DNA from: Diplolepis rosae
Taxonomy: Eukaryota > Arthropoda > Insecta > Hymenoptera > Diplolepididae
Assembly (NCBI GenBank): GCA_030998225.1
Contig: JAPYXD010000728.1
Span: forward strand, 1,116,001-1,180,000
Direction: 5' to 3'
Length of the DNA: 64,000 bases
The notes under the pieces are model-generated. The model had not been told where the DNA came from. It saw only the letters and a program-made list of their open reading frames with translations, and did no database searches. This document shows, piece after piece, positions 34,799 through 43,884 of this stretch. The translations under genes and the position numbers were made by a program. Within the stretch, counting starts at the first letter, position 1, and every line of letters starts with the position of its first letter.

Positions 34799-35014
34799 TG
34801 ATGAGGACGGGATCGATATCAGGAATGAAAGTAGATCAATCGTTGGAACAATAAGTATAATGTAATCTTAAGTTATACAAAGGCTATGTATACGCCAAAC
34901 GTACATCGCACGCGGTGAATAGCGACGAGCGACTGACTCATTAGAGTGTGTAACTTAGTCGTAGTATATTTCCCGCGTTTGACTTTACCATACATAGATG
35001 CGTATATTCTAACA
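34799..35014 (-). repeat. 5' LTR of the copia element
   Basis: It matches 30,480-30,708 apart from scattered substitutions and 13 missing bases. Confidence 0.92.
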
Positions 35015-35615
35015 GAAAGTTTTTCTATACAAAATCATGTCAGATTTACAAAAGAGCACCGTATACAATTAAAATTAATACAAGTGCGTCTCCTAAAACT
35101 AAAATCATATAAATATGGGATTATACATACAATATCATTCAATACGAGTAGAGTTAAGTTATTTTTATGTTTTTTTTTAGGAGATAATTGTGAATTTATA
35201 TATTTTATTTGCTATGTACATTTTATTCAAAATTAAATTTCGCATTGATTTAATAAAATTAAGTTTTCACATCAAATTGATTCAGAATCTAATTCCAAAT
35301 AAGATCTATATTACAAATAAATTATATATAAATCCACAATAAACTTCTAAAAAATATAACATAATATTACGCTTATAGTTAACACAAAAATGAATTCCAT
35401 GACTAATTCAGAAAAACTTTTTACAACAATTCCAAGAAATTTTATGATATAAGTACGCACTTGTATTAATTTTAATTGTATGCCATGCTCTTTTGTAAAT
35501 TCGACATGATTTTGTATAGAAAAACTTTTTTTTTTATATTAATTCAATAATATTAATTCCCAAAGATTTTTCAACAATAATGAATTTCGTTATCTGAAAA
35601 TTTAGAACATAATAA

Positions 35616-35752
35616 AGGTCACATTAGCGGATGCCTGTAGATTTTATTTAGTTTTAAACAATAAAAAATAATAATTCCTGTTTTACCGACACTAAAACCT
35701 ATTTAATTGTTCAAAAATAATTAAAGTCTACAACCATCCGCTAATGTAACCT
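35616..35752. repeat. Core palindrome, right unit, loop inverted
   Basis: Same ends as the left core with a few substitutions, and the loop reads on the opposite strand. Confidence 0.75.
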
Positions 35753-36445
35753 TTATTATGATCTAAATTTTCAGATAACAAAATTCATTATTGTTGAAAA
35801 ATCTTGGGGAATTGATATTATTGAGTCAATAGCAAAAAAAAACTTTTTCTATACAGAATTATGTCGAATTTATAAAAGAGCACGGTATGCAATTAAAATT
35901 AATACACGTGCGTACTTATATCATAAAATTTCTTGCAATTGTTGTAAAAAGTTTTTCTGAATTAGTCATGGAATTCATTTTTGTGTTAGCTATAAGCGTA
36001 ATATTATGTTATATTTTTTAGAAGTTTATTGTGGATTTATATAATTTATTTGTAATATAGATCTTATTTGGAATTAGATTCTGAATCAATTTGATGTGAA
36101 AACTTAATTTTATTAAATCGATGTGAAATTTAATTTTGAATAAAATGTACATACAAATACTGTCAAATTATAAAAAAAATTTCCTATATTTTGCGTATTT
36201 TGAATTACCTCAAATCATTTATCAATACTTTTTAGAAAATACTTTTTAGGATTTGTGACTGGGGTCCATGAATTCGCACCATGCATAAAAGTAAAAAATG
36301 ACAATTGAATGACATCAGAGACTTTACATTATTCATGCAAATTTAATAATTATCAGCAACTTTTATTACGTAAATGTCACTATTAAATTAATTTATTTTA
36401 CACAGTTGCATTTCTTAATCCAAATGATTTGTTTGATTTGTTTTT

Positions 36446-36540
36446 TTCTTTTTGGTGAGGAGGAAAAATTGTAAAATCTTTTCTAGACGTTGTACAGGAC
36501 TCTCCTAGGACGGGTCTAGGCATACCTGTTAAAACAAAAA
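36446..36540 (-). mobile_element. R1-like non-LTR tail, strongly 5' truncated
   Basis: A T-rich start (the poly-A tail on the minus strand), then GGTGAGGAGG and a GACGGGTCTAGGCATACCTG block identical in type to 46,880-46,960. Only the last 95 or so bases of the 3' UTR remain. Confidence 0.8.
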
Positions 36541-37336
36541 ATCATGAACTCGGGTGAATTTTTTTCAAAACAAGAGAATTGAATTGAATTTCAGAAGTAC
36601 ATATATACATATACATTTTATACTTAAAATACAATCTTGAAATACTTCAACGGGCTATCTATTAATTGTTTTTACTTTCAAAATACTAAACGTAACACAG
36701 AATAAACGCGCACTTTTTGCGTGTTTATTTAAATTTAAAATAGTATATACTGAAGCAAACAATAAACTTGAATAAAGCTTCAGAATTCTTAAAACTATTT
36801 AATCGAATTTTGCTTTCTTGATTGAATCTTCTTGAATTGATTTTGAGTTTTTAAGTTTTCGTACGTTAAAGGTTACCATGCTCAAGACCTGGTCACTCAC
36901 TTTCGAATTGTCATACAACTGAATGCATTTCATGTCTTCTACAACTAAAAAAGCAGTTTCTGTAATGAATAATAATAATTAGTGCAATGCAATGATGGAA
37001 TACAACTACCTATGTATATGGTGTGAATATAAAACCTTTCTGGCGTTTCTTCAATTCTTAAAGAATGGAATTTTTGAAAGAATATGAAAAAATTTGTCAT
37101 GTGAAAGCTGAGAAGATAAAACATAATAAAAACGTTGAATTATCAGTTAACTTTGTGTACTTTTTATATAAATAATAGACAAAAATGTCTCAAGATATGA
37201 AAATGAAAAATTAGAACAGAGATAAATTAGAAAAATTAAAGAGTAAAAAATATTAAAGAATATAAAATTTATTTCTTATATATTTCATTATCTTGAGATT
37301 ATTATAGAATAATAATTATACTTTTCAAATTTTTTT
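36541..37336. other. AT-rich spacer
   Basis: No gene or clear repeat seen. Confidence 0.6.
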
Positions 37337-37494
37337 TTTTTTTTTGGTGAGGAGAAAAAATGGCAAAATCTTTTCTAGACATTGTACAGGACTTTGCTGG
37401 GACGGGTCTAGGCATACCTGTTAAAACCAAGAAACCCCCTCTCTCGAACCAATACACCACCCGCGGAACCGCCTTTCGGCTTTAAACTTCACGG
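37337..37494 (-). mobile_element. R1-like non-LTR tail, 5' truncated at the hAT-like end
   Basis: It starts with a T run (poly-A on the minus strand) and matches the 3' UTR at 46,880-47,027 until TTTAAACTTCACGG, where the match stops exactly at the first base of the hAT-like terminal repeat. Confidence 0.85.
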
Positions 37495-40370
37495 CAGTGT
37501 CTCCAGAACGTGGGATTTTTCGGCCCCCACCACGTTCCCATCTGGGAGAAACACATGCAAACGTGGCGTGTCAGTGTGTCGGCTCTGCTACACGCTGCGG
37601 TCACCAGCTTCGTGTAAAGCCGAAGGTGCACGAAGACGGACTTCGTTACAATGCTTGAGTTTTCAAGTTATTTTTAGATTTCACGCTTTCGTTTATCGAG
37701 TCGAAATTAAGAATTGTATTTTTCTCGAGTACGTGCAAAAGAGGCGCGAAGCAGACGACGAATTTGAATTTACGAAGTATATAGTTCAAGAAATAACACT
37801 TTTCTTCAATTTCTTGAAGAAAGTCTGCATGAAATAAACATCAGTATGATCTTGGAAAATTTCATGAGGATTTCAACACTTCAAAAATAAACTTTCAGTG
37901 AAATTTAGTGACAATAAATGTATAAAATTTGAATCAATATATAATTTTCCATTCAAATTTATATACTTCTTACTAATTTTGTACATTTAACAATTTTTCA
38001 ATTAGAACAATATTTTCTATCAAGATAAAATGAACATAAAATTCAAGTTCATAATCTAAATTTTCAGTTATATGTTAGAAATATTTTCATCTCACATTTT
38101 TGTAGCCTAAGCACAAACATTTCATTCCAAAACTTAAAATCTTTACGGAAATGGAAAATTGTCTAATAGCAGTAGATAAATTAAAAAGCTAAAATATGTG
38201 TTTATTGGTATTTCCATATTAACATATAAATATCAATCAACTTTAAATTTTACATAAAAATGTTCGTTCGAGGTGTTCAAATCTTGTTACAATTTGACAA
38301 GATTTTATGGAGGAGTGCAATCTTTTGGATGAAATATTTTGTAGTTCTTAATTTGTCTGTCCGTCTGAAATCGTAGTAAGATTTGAACAGTAAACAACAA
38401 ATTTTCCAATAGAATTCAGGATCAATAATAATTGATTCAGGAAATACTTCAACTCTGTAGAGCATTTTTGTATTTCGAATTCAAAATGTGTGCTTAAGCC
38501 ACAAAAAAGTAAGCTGAAAATGTAGATATAAAACTAATTATGTCATGTTTATGTCTTCTTAATGGAAAATACTTTGCATATAATTCTGTAATTCGATATT
38601 TTTTTAATGTATGAACATTCAAGAAATTGATAAATATTCCATCTTTCTATAGGAACTAAAAATTTCCGGATAATGCTTTGATTGAGAAAGCTAAAAATTT
38701 GTCAAATATTGATATAAATTGCAATTTTACAATTGCATTATTTTTCAAATATTTTAACATCTCTTCAATCTTGATAATTCTTACAGAAGTTTATTTCATG
38801 TGAGTGACTTTTTCTTTTTCTAATGAAAGATTTCGTAATTCAAAATTCGGCCCAATTCGTAACATTGTAAAAAGATTTTAAAACTTCATAAAATTTTTTT
38901 TTCTGTTTTATTCAAAGTCAATAAATATTCAATGTTTGGAATCGAAATATTAAGTAAATGATTTTTAATTTCTGGGAATAAACTGCTTTAATAAGACAAT
39001 CTTTTTTCTTTGTGAGAAATCTCAATTTTAAAATTAAAATTCTACGCATAGGATACAAAAACATAATATGAAAATACTTTTATTACAGAATTTTGAAATA
39101 TACAAGTTGACTAATTTTTAATCGAGTAAATCGGCTACTTTCAGCAAAAAATTATGTTAAAAATATTTTATCAAAAAAAAATAAGACACATAAAATTACG
39201 GTTTAAAATCCACATTCATAGATTGATGGTAAAAGTAGTTTAAAGATTTTTAATCTTACGTTTTAGTGACGTATGCACAGACTTTTAATCAGATAAATGA
39301 AATGCTTTATAGAAAGTCAAAATTTCCTTATTACTGCACTTAATCAAATTTATAAAGTATAAATATTTTTTAATTGATGCTTTCACTCAATTCTTTAAAC
39401 ATTCATTAATTGAAAATTGTACTCAAAATTTAATCTTGCAGCGTTCCAATATTCCCACAATGTTACAAAATCTTATTAATCATTATTTTTGTCGAATTAT
39501 TTTCAAAATATTTAAAATATAAATGTAAATATTTTGATTAAATACTCTGTCAAATTTTGCATTTGACTGATCTTGCAAAATTGTTGAAAGTTTTGAATAC
39601 CGATAGAAGAAACTTTAAATGAAATTTTATGTCCATAAATGCTTAAAGTTCTATATAGAAATATCAACTACAACATTCTCAAATTTTATAAATAAACTAC
39701 TAAATTCAAAAAGTTTCGGATTTTTTTTAAAACTGTACAAATTTCAAATATGAATCAGTCAAAATCTACTGATTATCAGTGAAATTTGACTGATTTAAAT
39801 AACTAAAAACAGGTTACTGTGAATCAGTCAAATTTCACTGATTACTTCAGTGAAAAGTAACTGATTTAACAGTGAAAAATATTGTTTCCACTGATGATTC
39901 AGTGAAAAGGCAAATCACTGATTCAATCAGTGAAAATTTGACTGATTCAGATTTAGAGTGTATACAAATTTCAAATATAAAGTGTACTCTGTACATTAAT
40001 CAAACAAATTTAGAAGATGAATATTTTAATAAATATTCCTAAATATTATTGGAATATGATACATATCGATTTAGAAAAACTTCTTCAAAGTACTCAGACA
40101 TTTTTCTTATTTTACGACATTTTTGCACCATGTTTGACCTTTGGCTAGGATTCAAGAAAACAATTGTAGACAAACTTTCATTACTTCGTAAAATACTATG
40201 AAGACTTGCTTTTTAAATTAAAGCGAAAACTTTTAAAACCTTTAACAATCGGTTGCATAGATTCTGCTCTAATCTTGGACGCAATTAGAGAAATGGGTCT
40301 TTTTGCTTTTTTTAGAGAATCCTAAATATTCTGAAATAAAACTCCTTTCCACACCACCACGGAGGTAGAG
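37495..40370. repeat. Left terminal inverted repeat of the hAT-like transposon
   Basis: 2,876 bases, ending with CCACGGAGGTAGAG. It includes a CAGT-motif cluster at 39,755-39,955. A 62-codon frame at 38,277-38,465 reappears in the other arm only because the arms are copies. Confidence 0.85.
39755..39955. repeat. Cluster of ATCAGT/ACTGAT motifs, left arm
   Basis: More than ten ATCAGT or ACTGAT words, most followed by GAAA or CAAA, occur in both orientations within 200 bases. The same cluster, inverted, lies at 44,395-44,595 with one or very few changes. The density suggests protein-binding sites. Confidence 0.8.
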
Positions 40371-40850
40371 TTTAAGGCTCGTTTTTTTTACGTGGTATCC
40401 CCTGTAGGCCTAGTCCACGTCCTACGAAACGAAAAGGGTTTTTGCTTCCAAGCAAAAAGAAAAAAGGAAAAAAATGAAGCAAAGTGGTGAAAAACGCTAC
40501 AAATGTAGCCCGTACTTCAGGCTTGCCTCTATCAAATGCCAGTATAAGTCGAACAAAAATGTTTTGTTTTAAATCAAATAATGAAGAAGTTTGATTAATT
40601 CGGGATGATTTGGGGTGCTTGATTATTGTGAGTCCCCTTGCCTCTCACTTATGCCCAAAGCGTGATATTACTCAATTTCAGTATGTTTTCTTACTCACAA
40701 AATAATAATTAAAACTTAACAATTTCCATACCCGAGGCACGCGAAGAAAGGAATAAAGAACGTATCTCTGATATAAGAAATAAAATGTCATTATTTTGTG
40801 AGTAAGAAAGGGATTTGAAATTGATTAACGCCATGCCTTGGCCATTAGAA
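40371..40850. other. 3' flank of the hAT-like transposase with a 117-base inverted-repeat unit
   Basis: No gene. CTTACTCACAAAATAAT at 40,690-40,706 is the perfect inverse of 40,790-40,806, enclosing 83 bases, so a small hairpin or MITE lies 45 bases after the transposase stop codon. AATAAA words occur nearby. Confidence 0.6.
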
Positions 40851-42893
40851 TTAATCCTCTCCTTCGTGAGCGAAGAGCGACAAACCACTTTCCCTATCAC
40901 TTTCTGCCATCTCATATAGATTTTCGGTCATTAATTGCAAATGCTTCGAAGTGATGCTCGTTGTTCTGGCTGTTTCAGCTCTCGCCTTTAGGGCTGATCG
41001 AGTAACACAAATTGAGTTGACCGTCCTGTTTCCTAAGCGATTTCTTTTGGGAGTTTTCGCGTCCGTGAGCATGGAGAAACCTCGCTCCGCCTCAGCATTT
41101 GAATGAGGAAGACTCCGAACATGATTCAATACTGAGGTCAAATTTGGAAAAAGTTTTTCTCCTGTACTCGTCGAAGATACACCGATACTAGACCACATTT
41201 CGTCAAAAGATAAATTCGACCACTTTTCTTTGAGTTCCTGTCTGATTTTGAGTAAAGAATCCCACTCTTTTTGTACACCTATTCTATTAAACGACCCTAA
41301 ATCTTGACAAACTTTCCAGACCCTAGGAAAAGTTTCGCTTCGTTCAGCATAGAAAGCTACTTGAGGTCGGAAAACAGCAACGCAAGACAAAAAGATGTCA
41401 TCAAAAGGAAGTCGATTGCGAATTTCTTCGCTTGCTGTGACATAAAATTTCAAGCAATTACGAAGAAATAGATCAACTTCTACTATTTGCAATTTCTTGT
41501 TTGTAAGTTGCTGCTGGAAATATTCTCGCGTTTCCTTACCAACGTCAATGTCTTGAAGCGGCTTTTGATTACTAGGATCTGCAAAGTTAACATTTCTAAT
41601 GATTTGAAAGAATAAATTCGGTTGAAGAAGACCCTCTTTCAAATAACTGCTAAGAATCCATACGAAGAATTTAGCCGAGTTTGGCTGGAGTTCCTGAACC
41701 ATTGTTTCGCGACTTTGAAATTCCGCATTGTATACGTTGAACATATTCAAAGTAAATTTCAAGAATAGGAAATATGCGAGTGTCAAAGGATTCTGCATTT
41801 TTCCTAACAAGTCTTTGGCCTTCTCTACCTTCTCAGATACGAGGACCATAAGATACTGAAGAATAACTTCCCAATTCTTTATTATAATATCTATGCATCG
41901 ATAGCGGACAAGCCAGCGAGTTTCAGAATGACTAGGAATTTTTTGATAGTCATTTCCTAATTCCAAAACAATCGATCGAAAAATAGCCGTTTGCTTGGAG
42001 CTAGCATTAAGCAAAGCTGGCAAATCTTTGATTAAATCCTCTACATCTGGGATTGTGGCACAAGCATATTTTGCAACAATTGCTGACGAATGCGAGACAC
42101 ACGGGAAAACAATTAAACAGGGACTTTTTTCCTTTAATTTTGTTTTAAATGAGGACCTATTGCCGACCATCACCTGTGCATTATCACAAGCTAAAGCACA
42201 GATATTAGATAAAGGGATTTTCTGCCCGGACAATGCTTTTTCGAACGCATCAAAAATTTTAGAGGCAGAACAATCCGAAGCATTCACATTAATGAGCTGG
42301 AGCAATTCCACCCTGACAGAAAATGTCGTTGGCTCCACATATCGTACCATTAATGACAGCCACTTTTCTAGAGTCCTGTCGGTCGTTTCGTCTTCGTACA
42401 GTGAAAATGATTGCTTACGCAAAATATTTGCCATGCCATCTGTTTCAGCAGCACATACGACGTTATTTACAACTAGGACCATTTTAGTGTGGCTCAATCT
42501 AACGTCTTTTAAAACCGAAGGTTCCATATCTTGGAAAAGTCCTATCAATTCTGATGAAATCGCGAATGGTAAATTATGCTCTACGAAAAATGTAATAATC
42601 CTAATCTCTGCTTCTTGTACTTTCTGTTTGAAAGTAACACTTTCCGGAATCGTGGAATTTGTGAATTCTGAAGCAGAAGAACTTGCTACACAAGGTTCAA
42701 CACTGTAAGAACTAGCAGTTACATTAGAGGAATTTTCACTTACTACTCCATAACATTCTAATTTATTTGAAAACTTTTGCTTCTTTCTGTGTGATAAAGA
42801 TGCTTCATGCTTTTCAATTTCCGATTTGCCACATAGCAACGTTTTATTGCAAATTTTGCAATGAAATCTTGTTTCATCTGCTAATGTAACCAC
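40851..42893 (-). CDS. hAT-family transposase, intact
   Basis: 680 codons from ATG at 42,893 to the stop at 40,851-40,853 with no interruption. A C2H2/BED-like finger (C12, C15, H29, H35) would bind the transposon ends. The RNase H-like catalytic core follows, with acidic residues D168 (LYEDETTD) and D237 (ALACDNAQVMVG). The C-terminal dimerisation region (hATC) carries SNAEAERGFSM with E601 and E603. Length is normal for the family, and the frame is intact although the gene is surrounded by decayed elements. This fits recent activity. It is the only gene in the unique centre of the transposon. It resembles the finger-plus-hAT proteins that have been co-opted in animals, but its place between the long inverted repeats argues for a transposon gene. 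Confidence 0.88.
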   Translation of the reverse strand: MVTLADETRFHCKICNKTLLCGKSEIEKHEASLSHRKKQKFSNKLECYGVVSENSSNVTASSYSVEPCVASSSASEFTNSTIPESVTFKQKVQEAEIRIITFFVEHNLPFAISSELIGLFQDMEPSVLKDVRLSHTKMVLVVNNVVCAAETDGMANILRKQSFSLYEDETTDRTLEKWLSLMVRYVEPTTFSVRVELLQLINVNASDCSASKIFDAFEKALSGQKIPLSNICALACDNAQVMVGNRSSFKTKLKEKSPCLIVFPCVSHSSAIVAKYACATIPDVEDLIKDLPALLNASSKQTAIFRSIVLELGNDYQKIPSHSETRWLVRYRCIDIIIKNWEVILQYLMVLVSEKVEKAKDLLGKMQNPLTLAYFLFLKFTLNMFNVYNAEFQSRETMVQELQPNSAKFFVWILSSYLKEGLLQPNLFFQIIRNVNFADPSNQKPLQDIDVGKETREYFQQQLTNKKLQIVEVDLFLRNCLKFYVTASEEIRNRLPFDDIFLSCVAVFRPQVAFYAERSETFPRVWKVCQDLGSFNRIGVQKEWDSLLKIRQELKEKWSNLSFDEMWSSIGVSSTSTGEKLFPNLTSVLNHVRSLPHSNAEAERGFSMLTDAKTPKRNRLGNRTVNSICVTRSALKARAETARTTSITSKHLQLMTENLYEMAESDRESGLSLFAHEGED

Positions 42894-43884
42894 CCACTCT
42901 CTCCACGACGGAAATTACTCAAACCATCCCAACTGAAAGTTTTTTGCATTTTTCATGACTTTTCTAGCGGGTTGACATTCGTTTGAACCAGAGTTCAAAC
43001 GGTGGTCAACCTTCGTTTGAACCTGGCTGTCCTTCAAAACACTCGAATTTGGGTCAACCGGATTACTCATTGTGAACAATAAATTATACGACGAAGGAAA
43101 ACAGAATTATTTGAAAAGAATTAATAAGATGAAAAGTCGATAAAATTGAGCGAATGTGAATAATTTGTAATCTGCACACAAATTAAGTTTCACAAAATAA
43201 ACTTACCCACAAGCATCAAACAATAACGTACGTAAGAGCACTCACGTATCACCAAATAATAATATAATATTCTTACTTTTGCCGTTTTCAATAAGGAATT
43301 ACGATAAAAATTTGAAGAATCCACACTCTTGCCTTCTCAAATAACGCATAAAGCGAGAATCAAGTATATCTTAGAAGAAAACAAAAGAAGGTTGCTATTA
43401 TTATTTGTTTTCTTCTCCAATTTGACCTCTATACCGTTCGTTTGCGATTTAAATCATTGGTAACTTTTTGGCTATTAATCTGATTGAGCTACAACTTTTC
43501 AGAAAACTTTCTTTACTAAAGTATTAAAATTTTTCTCCTGTAGATAGTTTCAGAAAATGTAGACACTTAATACAATATTAATAAAATCGTAAAATTCTGA
43601 AAATTTGTTAAGCTAGCGCGAGTGGAAGTAGAGAAAACAATTTTTTTTAAAAATGTACTTCTCCCAATTACTTGAAAAATTAGAAGTTTTAAAAATTTTT
43701 GCAAAAGGAAAAACGATGTGCCTTGAAAGTGTGTACAAGTCCTTGAAATTCAAATTCGAACGATTTTTATAATTAATTATCCTGTACATTTAAAGATACA
43801 ATTTTTGTATTTGGAATAAGTTTTCTGCAATTACAAACAAATTTATTTAGAGTACATAAAATTTATTGAACTATTACTAGTAGA
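42894..43884. other. 5' flank of the hAT-like transposase
   Basis: No gene is seen. It is AT-rich apart from a GC-richer first 170 bases that would contain the promoter, including the stem-loop annotated separately. Confidence 0.6.
42970..43011. promoter_or_regulatory. Inverted repeat upstream of the hAT-like transposase
   Basis: GGTTGACATTCGTTTGAAC (42,970-42,988) faces its inverse (42,993-43,011) across four bases, with three mismatches in the middle. Further CGTTTGAAC and GGGTCAACC half-sites follow by 43,060. It lies 77-118 bases upstream of the start codon and is a candidate operator-like or transposase-binding site. Confidence 0.55.

Larger units (their letters stand above)
30480..35014 (-). 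mobile_element. Ty1/copia retrotransposon, degenerate
   Basis: Two LTRs (30,480-30,708 and 34,799-35,014) flank a gag-pol frame in the copia order: integrase before RT and RNase H. The 5-base duplication GAAAG flanks it (30,475-30,479 and 35,015-35,019). Only about 60 bases separate the 5' LTR and primer site from codons well inside gag, so the leader and gag start are deleted. One frameshift, one nonsense codon and one in-frame gap are visible in pol. By eye the LTRs differ by about a dozen substitutions and a 13-base gap. Confidence 0.93.
29609..36440. repeat. Palindromic AT-rich units in inverted duplication, split by copia
   Basis: The left unit (29,609-30,479) and right unit (about 35,210-36,440) are inverse complements over most of their length. 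Each unit is also palindromic in itself, around a core bounded by GGTCACATTAGCGGATG and its inverse (30,254-30,391 and 35,616-35,752). The asymmetric loop (a GTGTCGGTAAAACAGG segment) is in opposite orientation in the two cores, as expected from the inversion. Nothing codes. The copia element lies within the right side of the left palindrome. The family looks like a large foldback or MITE-type element. Confidence 0.7.

Noticed and set aside
34795..34835. CTGATGAG followed by GAAAG at the copia LTR edge, like a hammerhead ribozyme core
   Set aside because: The bases between cannot form the required stem II, and the leading C comes from the neighbouring primer site, so the other LTR lacks the motif.
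38277..38465. 62-codon frame that appears in both hAT-like arms (also 45,866-46,054)
   Set aside because: It is duplicated only because the arms are inverted copies. It has no recognisable domain and lies in AT-rich arm sequence.
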